The notes: generated by a model from the letters alone, not told the origin. A stretch of DNA of 64,000 nt from Phoronis australis (GCA_002633005.1 NMRA01000447.1:293117-357116), one strand, 5' to 3'; counted from the first letter of the stretch, positions 24,901 to 39,900 are shown. A program made the numbers and translations.

Positions 24901-27900
24901 TATAACTATCAAAATACTCTAAGTACGTGAAGTAACTAATTGTAATTAAGCCAGAATCTGCTTCCTAATGCTGGGTACTGGTGCATATAGCGTACTCAAT
25001 ACCTACGTTAACCATTACTATGTTTTGAATTTCAGAGCCACAAGCACCCGAACCAAGTCTATCAAACACAGTTATTAACACAGTCAACATAAACTGGCCA
25101 GTAAGGTTTAACAGTTTCCAAAAATTAAATACAACGTTATACATACAATACTTCGCGAGATAATGCCACGAACTCATTACAATTAAAGCACGTGTTCATC
25201 TGAGTTCACAGGCTTGACGAGAAGCTTGCATCTGAGGAACTCATCCCTTTATGAAATTGAGTGGGAATTGTCTATTCTAGAAATGGCATATGTTTGGTAG
25301 TAGGTAAAATCATGAATACATGAGTCAGCTGCTAGCTACAGCAACATACTACATGTATATTAGGAGAAAAGATATTAATTCCACGATTGGCGCTGGTTGA
25401 TTCAAAGGTTTTCCTTTATTATCTGATCACCTAAAATCTGGTAATTCCATTTGATTTGATAATTCCATGAGTTTACTAGTTATCTATTTCTGCATGCGTG
25501 CATCCAGCCTTCAATATGGGGGTGGCTCGAATCCTTGACGTTGTGGACCTTTTGATACCAAAAGAGCCGGCTCACTAAAAAACAAAAAACGGGAATAGCA
25601 CTGTGAATTGCGCTTTTGCGCTTATTTGGTGAGCTTTAGTCCCAATTTCTTGGACTTTTTGTCTCTCGGGAGGACCTTTTTGCCCACTCCGACAAATGCG
25701 GGGCTACTTCGACCCCCCTTAACCCCCCTGGGTGCGCGCATGTTCTGCGTATATTAACCTCAAAAAATGTTTTTAGTTCCATTGTTCAACATGAGTAGTC
25801 TGGTGTGTATTGTAAGAGTTAGATTGGGTGTAGGAAGACTGATTAATTGTCGAGTTGTTTCAGTGTTTACAAATTAGCCTATGTTTTATTGACTTGTCCC
25901 GGTTTAATTGCTCAATTGTGCAACATTCAGGAAGCTGACTGGAGATGTGGTACACCGGGGTGGTATGTAGTGGAGTACATCAACGGAACAGACACCACGT
26001 GGCAGAGAACCTCCAGAATTACATCGAGTAATACGTCATTGTACACGGCACTCTGCACCACCTGGCAAATAAGAGTCGGGGTCTTCAATAAGCACATGTC
26101 TAGCCTGTCCTGCGAAAAAAACATCACCAGCAAAAGTAAAGGTAACTATCCAGCGCAGGGCGTTACTGATTTGAGAATCAAACGTGTCCTTGATGAGAAC
26201 ACGTGTATTGCTGATGGCATTTTGTTTGTACTAAAATGTTCATTTTGTAAAAAGACACTGCTGTCTCTTAGACGTGTGTTTAAGCTGTCATGAGAACCAC
26301 TTGCATTATTTAAAAGACTGAAAACGGAAGTACGATTGATACATTTTTAATGAACCAATTCACATCTTTTTTCGCTGCACTTTATATCTCTTGGCATGGT
26401 TGCCAGGCAATGCTGCATGCACTAATTACTCAATAACCGGCGTTACGCAGTGATTTCACAGTCGCACTTCGGCATTGAAGGGATGACCTCTGGTGGAAGT
26501 AGAGTATCCATGATGTTGATACCATATGATTTTTGGGAAGTATTGCTGGGAGTTTCATACAGTAGGTAGTAGAGAGATTTGAACTCCAACGATTGTTGAC
26601 TATTAAAAGGCCAAGTCTTCCCTGGAACTGTGCGAGTTTGATTATTGTCATTTTGCAGTTTCAGTTCTTCATCGCCAATGTTGCTGTACTCTAGCTCAGC
26701 AAAGAAAATGATCGTGGTTCTAACCAAAATGCAGCCATACGCTACATCTTTGTCTACCAAGGCGGGATAAAATTTCAAATTCTCCTTCCACCTTGCATTC
26801 CCTTGGTGAGACTACATGGCCAACTCACACTGACGCAGAAATGTCGACTTTCTCCGAAATCCTGTGTCACCCGTGAGCCATTCTTGGGCCATAGCCCACG
26901 CTTATGACAGAATTCATTATTCGCTTCGAATGAAAAACCATTCTTTTTTAGAAACGAAGAAACACAGTGACAAATAACCCTCAGTGGTTACTCTTGCGGT
27001 CCATTCGTAATAGGGTTTTAGATACTAAAAATTCTCAGCGTCAGGAATACCTTTGACGCTTATCAGTACGTCGAATAACGACTTTCACGATAGATAGTAC
27101 AAGGAATCCCTCATAAAAATCCATGGCTCTTTGCTGGTATCCTGCTAGCTTGGATTTGATTAACTGTAGGATGGGCGAAATCTGCCTCATTGGCCGATTT
27201 TAGATGTTGGGAGAATAGTCGATGATTGCGATAGTGAGTTGTCGTCTCAGCTTGTCGCAGCAGTGGCATTCAGACGCGGCATTGGCTGCCTCAAGGCTGT
27301 TTTTCGCACGGATGGCCCTCTACTCAGTAAAATTTTCAGTGCCCGTTTCCTGTAACCTAATTATTTGTGTCAAAGCGGCGACCTCGGCTTCAAGTTCTAT
27401 CCTGAGAAAGAAATAACTAGTCGAACAATGATTACTTACACAGCATGGTTTAACGAGAATTTGACGAGCGTCTGCTTCATATCTCGCTCTCTATTTCCAA
27501 GACGTGAAAATTCTGCTTACAAGAAAAAGATGGGTAGATTTTATTTCACTCTCCTTTCCTAATTGTCTTTCGGTCAGATCCTAAAACGAGATTGAATATT
27601 TATGATTGGTTTGAACTTCTGTCAATAATACAGTGTTTTCAGAATCACCATACGAAACAAAATCGTAGCAAATAGGAACAGCACATCTGAAATGTGCCTA
27701 ATAGACTTACCAAATAAATTTCAATAAGTGTGAACAATTTACGTTTAACACATGGGCGGCGCACCATAGGGGGCTGGGGGGGCTATAGCCCTCCAACTTT
27801 TTTTAGGGCTAGGTCGCACATTGTCCATAGGCAGTGCACCACAGAGGTGCTGAGGGGGTTTTGGCCCTCCACTTTTTTCAGTGCTGCGCTGCCCATATAA

Positions 27901-30900
27901 CAATGCAAGAATTCGTAAACGTCACCTTTAAAACAGTACTTTTATGGAAGTAATAAATTATTGCTTTGTGGCCTTGCGTGCATTTGCAATCAGAAAATCT
28001 AAAAATCGAGTGAAATGTGATTGTGATATTCAGCATACGCTGAAAAGGCGAAGGAGATTCAGTTCACTAATCGTCAAGAACACTAATGACGAAACCAGTA
28101 TTATTCTGAGCTACCAACCGGAGACGATTTGTGCAGACCAGAACCGCATGCTTTACTTTGATTCTTGTGTCCTGACTATACTGAACAATATAGTGGGTGG
28201 CAAGGTTTGCAACAAGCGCTAGATTTGGTAAGAGTGTTTTCATTTTCATCAAGAAGGTTTGAGGTCCTTCTGGTAAGGTAATGTGGGCAGTGTCACAGTG
28301 ATACAACATGCAACAGATTCGGAGCCTTCGTGGGTATTTCGGGGATTTACAGTCTTGTGGGTTTATGTAATAGTCCCAGTCCCTGACCTCAAAATTACAA
28401 ACTCAACAAAAATATCTTCGATATGCCATACTCTACTTCAAGACATCTTTAAAATCTCAACTGCAAAATTTAACTACAAATTCCTCAATAATCAGCTTCC
28501 TAAGTATTTTACACTAACAATTTCTTTAGTAAACCCATCCAATATAAACCAACCAGACACATTAAAACTCCTACATACATGTACCTGAATCAATACTCAG
28601 CTGCTATTCCGACAATACAACCCAAATTTTTAATTCCTCTGTCCAACAAAGTGTCATCAAGAGCCTGTATTAGATTTCAGATTCCTCGACTTATAAACAA
28701 CTACAAAATACCAGTCCCTGCTCTAAATATAATAAAAACACATCCTTTGCAAGCATTCTCCAGGTTCTTAACCAATTTTATTATTAGCAACTACGATCCA
28801 GAGTGTCATTTTTCCAATTTCTTCATTTGTAACAGTATCTAATTGTATTCTCAAAATCTCCTGAGCTGTGTCAGTCTACTTCTTGGTTCCTTGTCGTTTT
28901 CAGCACTAATTCACTTTGTTTTCTTAAGTATTCCTACTGATTTTCGCATTTCCATTTATTTATATAGGGGAGCTTCTTATTAGCGGTCAATAAACTTTAG
29001 AAGGCTTCCTAATTGAAATCAAATTTTAATCAATGTATGAGTATAATGTAATGCAAATAAAAGTGTTTTCTCTCTCTCTTTCTCTCTCTGAAACGGCATA
29101 ATCAGACATTTCGTCTATAGCATCAATTCATTGCCAAAAAGAACTGAACTATCCATGACCTACCAAGGATGTTTCACTTTTGGTTTATGTCACTGCAAGA
29201 TTGGCACTTCAGCAGACAGCTTCCTTATCAACTGGAAATATTACATCGTTGTCATAACTGTATGCCTTCATGCAGGGTACGAACCAATCTACATTAGAGA
29301 TGAAGTTTGGTGCTGCAGGTGACTTGCTTACTGAGCAAATTGACAAGGACATGCACGTAAACTGACACCCTCTACAAGACGATGGGTGTCAATTCCTAGG
29401 TTAGGAAGGGGAGCTTTGAGTGTTGTGGCAAGACAATTTAACGAAGCCTTCGGTTGACGCAACTGGCTGGATTTTCCATGAAAAATCAATCTTACCTGGT
29501 CTCTTTCTGAGGTTTTAAAATATTTGCTCTATGAGAAGAGTGTCTCACCTGCCGAGCAGACTTTTCTAGAAAACGACTATATCTGACTATGTGCCGCTTC
29601 ATAGACAGGTATGGTGTTTCTTTGAAAGACTTTGATAATTACCCTCTCGAGATGTTTCATGTGCTCACTTGTTTCTGTTTTCAAATGATGCTTTGCTTAA
29701 GTTCCCGCTTACCGTTTGCTGTTTCTATAGTTGTAGTGCTGGTGCAGATAGCATAACTACATGTAGGAAAGTCAAACGTTTGATCTTACTCGTTTTTATA
29801 TACCTCACTTAACACGATATGTTTGATAATATTTCCTTGTCTTCCTGCGGCACATTTTCGATTTTGTAGCACTGTCAGCACCTCCTCAAGACGCAAATGT
29901 GATTGTTACACGGAGTTCGTCACTGTACTTTTCGTGGAGTGGAGTGGAATGTGTTAAACAAAACGGACAAATAAGCAGCTACAGATATCAAGTACGTAAC
30001 AGCAATGGTCCGTGCGTTGAAGCTAAAAATTGTGTCAATGAAACGGATATTCGAAACGTTACTTTGGTCAAGCTAACACCGTACAGTACATATGAGTTGA
30101 GAGTTCAGGCGATTGTAGGAAAGCAGGCTGGTCCTTGGACGGCGTGGACTATCGTGACAACTAACCAAAGTGGTAAGTGGGAATGTCGTCAGTTGGCTGC
30201 ATGATGCTATGCAAAATGTAATGCAAACAGAGCGCTATGGAATTTACCAACAGCAGTTCGTAATTCGAATGTTCCTTGATTTCCCTATAGTTCCTTTGAT
30301 AAAAGAGTGTAAACATATACCTGTAATAATCCGTTTCTTGAGCAGGCATTTTTTGTTGTTGATTCTTCAAAAGCATTGCAAGATGCAAATGGCTTAACAT
30401 TTAACACTCTTGAGCCTAAGTTGTTGAAATTACACTCAAATAATTCCTTGTCAGTGTTCTTTTTATACGACCTTGGGACACCAAATTGAATGGGTGGCAT
30501 TTACTGTATCAGGTTAGATCAGTCAGTGCGGTCAATGTGGTTGACTCGTTGGAGATTTTGGTTACAGTACTAACGGAGGACCTAAACACACGATTGCAAG
30601 CTCATTGTTTGCGCTTACGCCGTGAAAAACGGGTGTACACTGTTTGTACGAATGTTAGCAGTCAAACAGTCAAGAAATCAAAAATATTCAATCCTACCTG
30701 CTCTTTTTAAATTCTATTACTGAGTATATTTAATCCAAACTCACTATGATGATTCATCAAATCGTGTGGCATTTTCTTATTAAACCAATAATTCTTAGGT
30801 GGCCCTTTTCAAGCGTCATACTTCAAATGTCGTGGAATTGTCCTGTATATAAAACAAAATATCTTTATGGAATTTTACGTATGCACGTTAAAAACTGCTG

Positions 30901-33900
30901 GAATAGGAAGCTGTTGAATCTTGGGACGTGTTTTGGTGCAAATGGTACCTAATCATCTTGTGATATCGGTGGCAGTGGAAGTATTTTTGAACAACAGCTT
31001 CCTTCGTTGTGTAGTGCACAAGCCTGTGATAGCTTTAAGTAGACATCTGTTGTAAGACAGGAAAGACACGGTTTGGTCAATGTGCCAACATTTGAGTCTA
31101 TTGAAACTTGTTAGTTTGAAGATAATTTATCGATTTCATATACAGTTAATATTCTTCGGATAATAATTGTGTCGCAACACGTACATAGAAAATGTTAGCT
31201 GAACTTTACCCATCCTTCTTTCTCATACCGGTTAAGTAATCTGTAACTTGAAAGACTTCACCGATAACCAGTCGCGTGTCATATCCAGTTGATCTGATTG
31301 GATCAGCCAGCTGCATAAAACTCAGCTAGTGAGCGTCCAGAACGTGTAAATCACTATCTATCTTTTGCATGCTAGCTTAAGTCGAGAGGCAACATGTTAG
31401 ATATAGGGACATGATTGTTAACTGAAAATCGGTGTCGACACGACTGAGCAATGTTACCTTGGGCTGGATTTCATAGTAAAAGTTCTACTCTGATTTGCTG
31501 ATACGATGAGCAATGGGGTCGAACCTCTGTTCATGAGCTCTGTATATTCCCTGTCCTCATGCCCCAGAGATTGCCAAGAACCTATATTCTTCTCTCGCAA
31601 TTGCCCTTCGGCCCCAAGTTCCCCGCGTTTCGAGAGCAATATTTTGTGCGATGGGGGTGAACTGGAGGCACGTATTCCCTGGTCTGATTTTGACCGATGT
31701 CTGCCGTACGGTTACTACCCGTTGTAAGGTAAAGGGTTTTTGATCCGTGCTGAGTGCTGTAGTGGCAAATGCACTTTTTCCCCGAAATAAAGGGAAAAAT
31801 TGCGAACCAAAGGTATTGTATCGAGAACAAAATATTATTGATTTAAAGATTGGAATTCACCAAAACATTTCATGCTAATAATGCCTGAACAATTTTGTGA
31901 CTTCTGGGTATTTCCAAGTTCTCAACAAACAAACTGAAATCTATTGCGCTGCAGGGGGCCAAGTCAAGTGTCAACTGGTTACCCACAGACCAAAAGTCAG
32001 TTTGTCTGGGAAGACAACATAAGTGGTACCTTTCTCGTTCTAGTTCCAACAGCCCCAAAAAGCGTTATGGTCATCGAGCGTTCACCAGGATCTGTAACTC
32101 TATCATGGTCTGCTCCGTGTCCCCCGAGAGGTTTGATTGTCGGGTATATGGTCCAGTACCAGTCCCTTAATCGATCGGAGCCTGCCTTGACATCTGTTTG
32201 TAACAACTGCACCCGGATGTCTCTTCAGAACCTTCACTCTAACGAACTATACGAGTTCAAGGTAAGCGATTTTCATTGTAATTCCTTACAAAAAGACAGA
32301 GGCGGATCACGGATTTTGTGTAGGAGGAAGGGCGTGGGGACGGCCAGGGTATTATCAAGAATTTTTATCGTCAGACTTTGGCGCCCACGAACTGCCAAAT
32401 GAAATATTTGATAATTTTATTGTGGGGGCTTTGCCCTCTAAATCCACCACTGAAAGGTGCCCTAGTTTCGAGTGTTTGAGAGCGCTTTTTTGCCGGTTAA
32501 ACAAATAAAAGTTCAACCCAACCGCAACCAATTTAAACTTTTAGCCATTCTTTCCATCACGTCTCAAATTCTTTGGTAAAGAGTTTCGGGTCGAAGCCTC
32601 CTAACGTTTTAATACTTCACATGTCATTTCACACATTGTTTATATTTTGTTGAGAAATTCGTTTGTCTTGCTTATTGTAAGAAAATCTGAATCTCTCTAT
32701 CAACTCCGTCGAGCATGAATAGATTGTCATGTAAACTAGAATTACACAAATAATGTCTATATCTAATATAACCAAATAATGTGATTTTTATAATATGTGT
32801 GACAACCCGGTAGGTCCAGTGGCTAGAGATGAGTCGCCGAAGTAGAATATTTAAGACGCATTGTGTTTGGTTAGTATCTGTAATGTTTCTTTCTGGATAT
32901 TCTTTCTCAAATTTGATGACTGTCAATTGAACAGATTCGTTACAAGTTGACCTTGGATTTTATATTTTGACAAAAAGTGCTTTGTAAAGTGAGAATTCAA
33001 GTGAGAGACGTTGGAATACATCTTAGACATGGTGGCGCAGCTCTGAAAAAAGTTGGGGGTAAAGCCCTCTTAGCCCTTCTGTGGTGCAACGCCTATAGCC
33101 CATGTGCAACATAGAACTGAAAATAGTGGGGGCTATAGCCCCAAAGCCCCCTATGGTACGCCGCCCATGTTAGAATTGGACATCATAAGTTTTAGAAACT
33201 AAACGTGCGAGCATCAAGAAAATAAAGCCAAACTCAGGTTGTAATTTACATGTACATGTGGCATAATAATCTTCAAAGTGAAAACTCTGCCACCTGGCGC
33301 TTGCATATTCAACAATATAATAGGTAAATTGTATAAAGGCGGGAACAGAATTTTGTGTTTTAATGTCATGCTTAACTTTTTTAGAAATGGAGCCTTGAGT
33401 TACTCAAGTTTTGTGTATTAATATGCGTTTGTTTTCATTCTAGGTTAGAGCAAAAACAATTGACTGGGGGGAATGGAGATCTTCTATCTTTGAGAAAACA
33501 AATATGGGTGAGAACGTCTCTTAATTCCTTTGAAGCAGTGCTTCACATAATCGATGTAATATTTCTTTTTGCCTGACTGTACTTGCGTACTTTGTCTAAC
33601 AGACTGAATGGCTGGTGTGTTTTTCGTATTCTAAACGTTCTTCCACCCAATCTCTTCAGCCCCAATGCCACCCAAATCTTTGGGGTGTACGGGAGACTTG
33701 CAACAAGAATCTGAAGAACACATTGGAAATATGAATTGGTACTTATTTGAAGAACATTAAAATACTCGGATTGATAGAGAATAGGAAACAGTGAAAATAA
33801 GACATTGTAGTTATTTCACTATATTGCATTGTTACATGCAATACAGCATGACATAAATGCACAAGACGTACCTAGAGTGATGTCGACCTGGACCTTCGGT

Positions 33901-36900
33901 CTCGGTCGATACGCGGAATAATGTCTCGTGGGATATTACTTCATGTAAGCCAATTGAGGTACGTTTTGCATTTATCGCATACGCTTCGAACTCCCAAGTT
34001 TCTTTCATTTTGTCGGCAGATTTTCTAAATACTTCACTCAGACTGTTCACGCGGCGGATCACATTTTATACGTATGTACTTGCGCATTAGGCAGCAAGCT
34101 TTCTCTAATAAAATAAACATTTTTAAATGTGACGATTTATTACTTGAAAAGAGATGTTGAGTGTTTTTTACACTGGTATAATGGTATTTCTTTAAACCAT
34201 TTTCCGAAAGTTTGGTTATCGAACTGGCTAACGACGTCGAGTAGATATTGACGTACCTTTTGAACTTTCATGCCGTAGGCCACTGTTGAAGTAGTGCGTT
34301 AGGTGAATACGGAAAACCTTATTACATGGTAGTATTTCCCTCTACAGATTCAACGCATATAGGATAAATAGAAATAAAAAATGATTGAGCAATAAAACGC
34401 AAATGCATCTTCCGCTGACAAACTCTAGAACGGAGACAGTTCAGTTTTGGGTAGCAAGGTGTTAACAAAGAATGAAGTAAAACTGTAAGAAACATAAGGG
34501 CGGCAGAGCAAAAACGTGTTAACAACAACAGGCGCAAAGAGACGAATAAAGAGGTCACAAACAGAATATAAGTATCGTCCATCTGGAATAAAGCAATTGC
34601 GATTTATTTTCCAGAACTGAAATTCTGATTCAAATTTAATCGATTTCAAAATCAGTATTACTCTTGTAAAACAGTCTGTGGTTGAACTAAAATTGTTGTG
34701 AACAACTTTCCAATATTTTCGTAGTCCTTTTGTGTGCGTGTTTTCGTCTGCGACAGCATATGACGACCATATGAGTCATTCTAAGATGGCTGCCGAAAAG
34801 CAATGTACAGTTGGAACAACTCGACATAAATTAAAGAAATTTTTGAACCAACGAGTACTAAAAATTTGTAAAAGTTAAGTCAAACCCTATTCGGAGCATA
34901 ACTTTGAAGTGGAATAATTCGGTGAGTACAACGAGCCGGTATATTACTTAGGTGGACGACCATTGGTTTTCCGAGCGTAAATTTGACATTTCACCCTGGT
35001 CTGTACTCCTGTGCATTACCGTGAATATGTTTGTATATAGTGTACCGCACTGCTTACTTTCCTTCCCAACAGTAATAGACTACAACATCGTCGGTGCCGT
35101 TTGTGGATTCTTGGCTTTTATCGTTCTTGTCGCTATTATTGGGTTTCTGTTTCATAGGTGAGTATTGGTACTCTCTATAGTTTCACCAAAGTTCTGTCAC
35201 ACTTACATGTATTCTGGAGAACACCAAAAATTGAAGCAGAAAGAAAAGAGCACACCTTGTGTAAAAACGAAGCGCAAATATATCAAGCGTTTGACATTTA
35301 CTATACTGTGTAAGGGGAAGCACGATATACACCTATCCGTTTACCCCCTTCTTGAGGTTACATCGCTCTTCCAATGTATCAATATTATGTGCATGAGGTC
35401 GCGAGCTTGAAAGTGAAACTGTCACATTTCACCAACGCTATCTTGTTGACTTCTCTTTTGTCACCAGACTGAACGCTCTGCAATGTGTTTTAACCTTTTG
35501 CCTAATCAAAATACATGAGGATTTTCAATCGTGAATCTGTTTCAAAGCTGTGTGAATGTTAATGATATCTAGATCTAGTTTCTTGACTGAAAAGGGTATC
35601 CTATAAATTCAGTAACGAAATGTCCCGTTTTACGTACATTTAAATATTTCTTTAAAATCCAGAAAAAGACGATGGTGCCACGAGACGCCAAAAAGTGAGA
35701 CAAAAACAGAAGGACACTGTGATGAGCCAGGTACAGGTACATTTGAACGCTTCCGAAGGTGAATGCGGCACTTATTAGGTACGAAGGAATTGGTTAAGCT
35801 TCAGGTTTGGTGACCTGAAGTTTAAAAGCCAACTTCAAGCCATATGGCTACAGTGAGGGGAAAAGGCTCTTCAGGTAATCTTGATGGAGCCTTTTTGTGA
35901 CGAGAATATCGAAGCATGGGAGTGAAATTCCGTGTTTCGAGAACAACGAGCATCAGGGAATGGGCAAAACGTATGGGAACCAGACATGTGGACCTCTTTT
36001 TACCGTGCATGGTATACGAAGAAATGATTTTACACCAGCTTCAAACCACATGATTACCCGGATGTTGTTGGTTCTTTTAACTGTTGCACATGAAGGTATT
36101 TCCACCATGTAAGTGTTTTGGCACATTAAAGTTTTACATGCCCGTTCACGTCACTGAACATTGTTGAATTGAAATGTTATTTCAACCAGCTAGGGGTTCT
36201 GGTTTTCACTCTATTTTTCAATGTAGTCTACATTAGGTTGGTGGCTTGGGTAGATGAGCTTGTAAACTACAGTGCATGAACGCGTACACCATAGATACAG
36301 CTGTACTGCATCGATGGAGAGGAGAGCTCTCTTCATACGACGATGCAGCGTCACGTGTACACGTACAGGTGCACATGGGTCTTGTCGGCCAGGTCACATA
36401 CATGTATCCGTATCACGCTAGAAGCTCCGCGTGTTTAACTGTTACTCTAGTTCACTGCGTGGAGTACTAAATACAAGAAAAGTATTAAAATAAAGTAAAA
36501 CAAGTGATTTATTCTACGTTCAATCTGGTTTCCTAATTCTAACGCATATTTCTGTGCCATTGTTTATCTTTCCCTGAAGTCCAGCACTTGTTTATGTAAT
36601 CTCCATATGTATTTCCTGGTTTGATCGCTGATAAGAACTGCAAACTACACAAGCAAATCTCTGTTGAGGTGTGGTTGACTTTAATTTATCTCATAATTAA
36701 GAGATACATGTTAAGTCTGTGAACTGGTTGGATTGGTTTCATTTTTACCATGCTCGACAATACGTCAAAACCGTAAAATAATTGCGTTGTCAAAAATGTC
36801 TAAGGTCAATATTATTGGAACTTACATTTAATCGTTCCTTCATGTACATGTAGTCATCTAAACTCATGTTAATTTTTACAACAGGTCGCTCAAGACGATT

Positions 36901-39900
36901 ACATCAAAATCTTGTCCCTGCCACGGAGATGTCCACAATTGACAACAATAAGCCGGTAAGAAAAATGGATATCATACTAAATAGATCGCTGCACAGGAAC
37001 GCGTTTAACCATATGGAGTGCTTGGACCTGCATTGATTCATACTTGAATTTAATATTCAGAGTTGTGAGGTTCACATGTCCAGAGAAACCTGAGCATATG
37101 ATTCTAAAACCTGACACCAAATCACGATACATACCCTGCAACTTAGAAATCAATCATGTAATCTTTAAATTGATAATTATGACATACAATGTCATGCAGT
37201 GGCCTCAAATGTGAAGTAGTAGGCATGTTTATGAACACTATGGCTTCTCCAACATCGCCGTGGTGATTTGACTCGATATTATTGAGGTGGCGTGTTTGCT
37301 GAGAAATGCGTATATCCAATTAAATTCACCGACAAGTTCATTTATGTACAGCATTTCTTTTCGGTATTTTTTTCAGAATGAAAATGACGCACCCAACACT
37401 TACGAAACTGTCACTGACGACAGACCGACTTCCAACGTATATGAGAAGATAGAGCCCGCATATTGGGCGATACCGTATAACTCTATCGTTTTTGATGAGG
37501 GTGTTGGTAAAGGGAGTTTTGGTGACGTTCTATCTGCTACCATTGCCAAGGATGGCGCTTCGGTCAAGGTGGCATTAAAACGATTAAACGGTAAATACAT
37601 TCAATCACTGATCCAGAAGGTGTTTATTGTATGTGAATTCCCTCCTGTAAATGAGAGCATGTTTTCCATGGTCGTGAATCTGGGTATGTGAATATCTCTT
37701 TCTAATATTGCACAACGACATGCCTGAAAAAATAGCTGTTCAGTTTCTTTCTTTAGCGCAACGCTTGCATTTAACTTGAGCTGCAACAAAACAGCATATT
37801 AGTAAATGCATGAAATGGACACATAAAGCTCAGCTTAGTGCTTGACTTTGTATACTGATTTCCTAATATATTAACGACTTGCTAAAGCAACAATCATAAT
37901 GTTATCTAATCCACATTCTTTAACATTCAGCTCGCGCCACAGACAAAGACAAGACCGACTTTATCGGAGAGCTCAATATTTTTAGCCAAGTGGGAAGTCA
38001 CGCAAACGTCATATCATTGATAGGAGCTTGTGAATATGAAGGTAACCTCAGGACCAGGCACAATACCACTGGTTTAATTGTCGAATTAGATTAAATAACA
38101 ATTAGTTAAGAGTAGCAAATTGTATTTTATGGTAACCCCCATGCAGTGTAACGATATTGTTCTCCGGTGGGTTTTTTAAAGGAAAGACGGAATTGAAAAT
38201 TTGACTAAAATGCGGTACTACATAAACTATATTTACAGTACACAATAAAAGGGTTTCAAACACAACTAAAGCAATCTAGGGAAATACTAAAAAGTTAAAA
38301 ACAAAACAGGTACCTGTTTTTAACATCCCTGCAGGTTTAGTCTTGTTGACATCAGAATAAAAAACTCCATTTTAACGTCCCAGCGTACAGAGTTGGATAT
38401 TAGCCTAAACTGATACCAGTTTTATGGATCTAAAATTACTAGGTAAGATGTGAATTTGGTGTACTAATTACACTTTGAAACCAATGAGTTCCCCACACAA
38501 TGGGGACATTTGCAGTGTTCATCATTAAACATTTGATAATCTCTAGACACTCAATTTGTGACAGCAAAAATGTATACATCTACATGTATAGACAACAGCA
38601 ATACACATATATGCGGTTCACTAAGGCATACAATATCGTAATCATATTCTAAGTCTCTGAAATCTGGTCCTGGTACCATATTTTACTGGCTGAAGTATTT
38701 AAATCCCTGTTCCAAAATGCGCACCCAATAAAACTTAGACTGCAGTCTACTATTTCTGAACAACACATGTTTGATATTATGTTTTATTGATTACGCCTGC
38801 AGATGTTTTATTTGTGGCTACTGAATATGCTTCGAAAGGGAACCTTCGAACGTTTCTAAGAGACAGTCGTATGGACTCTGATTACGCCAACGTTGGCTCT
38901 ATGACAAGTCTTAGTGAGAAGCAGTTGCTGCAGATGGCGCTGGACGTCTCTCGGGGGATGAAGCACCTTGCTGCTTTTAAGGTAGTGACTGAGGAATGTA
39001 GGCTGATTCTAGTCTGAACATAAAAACTTTGATATGTAGAAGACGAACAGTGTTAAAAGCACAACTAAACTTTTTATTTGAAAGATTGATACTGAAAAAA
39101 TGTATTTTCAACGAAGATTGTGCTAACGAATGACAGCTGCCAAACTATACCGATTTGTTGGAGGATGTATATCAACAAAATGCTGATATGAAACTGGAGA
39201 TTTGAGGCGTTTGAATGTGATGTCAAGAGTAAAGCCTGGTATACTTGACCGACGTAAACTCCGAAGAACGGCAACAGTTTTGGGGTATATTTTGAAGCTA
39301 TGTGACCAGTAATTGATCACGGTTTACTAATGTACACAAAGCAACGCAATCCATTGTCAAATGTAAAAGAATTTAATGGCATAGGGTGTATTTCGTTGTA
39401 CAACATTTTGTTTTAAATATTTTCAACTATATTTTTTGATTTTTTAATTTCTGATTATTGCAAACACGAACCACTTTTTATAAAATATTGCTTTTGCAGA
39501 TAATTCACCGCGACCTTGCTGCAAGAAATGTCCTGGTTAGCGAAAACTTGACAGCCAAGATATCTGATTTCGGACTCAGCAGAAATGAAGACATCTACGT
39601 GAAGCAATCGCAGACGAGAGTCGCAATACGCTGGATGTCGCCAGAGTCACTCTTTGACCATTCATGTACCACTAAAAGTGACGTGTACGCCAATTTTAAT
39701 GTCTTGTTTCTGGAGAAATTATTGAAATTACTACAAATTTTTTTGAAAACTATTTTTTTTTAGCCTTTGGTGCTTTGCAAGAATATCACTGTGATTTAAA
39801 AGCAAATGAGAGAAACTCGGTGTGTTTTCATCTTACCAATATCAATATTTCAGTTGGTCCTTTGGAATTCTGTTGTGGGAAATCGTGACATTAGGTGAGT

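Noticed and set aside
25101-25160. In-frame stop inside the FN3-2 region, suggesting a broken receptor
   Set aside because: A strong donor (gtaagg) at 25101 removes the stop, and the phase-0 exon at 25931 restores a full FN3 domain.
36841-36856. TACATGTA / ACATGTACATGTA words as possible regulatory sites
   Set aside because: The words occur throughout the window (also near 50150 and 56605) and are a genome-wide compositional feature of such animals, not a local signal.
39685-39763. Read-through of the kinase exon into a non-kinase tail (truncated kinase)
   Set aside because: Splicing at 39684 to 39854 gives the exact KSDVWSFG motif; the read-through is an intron.
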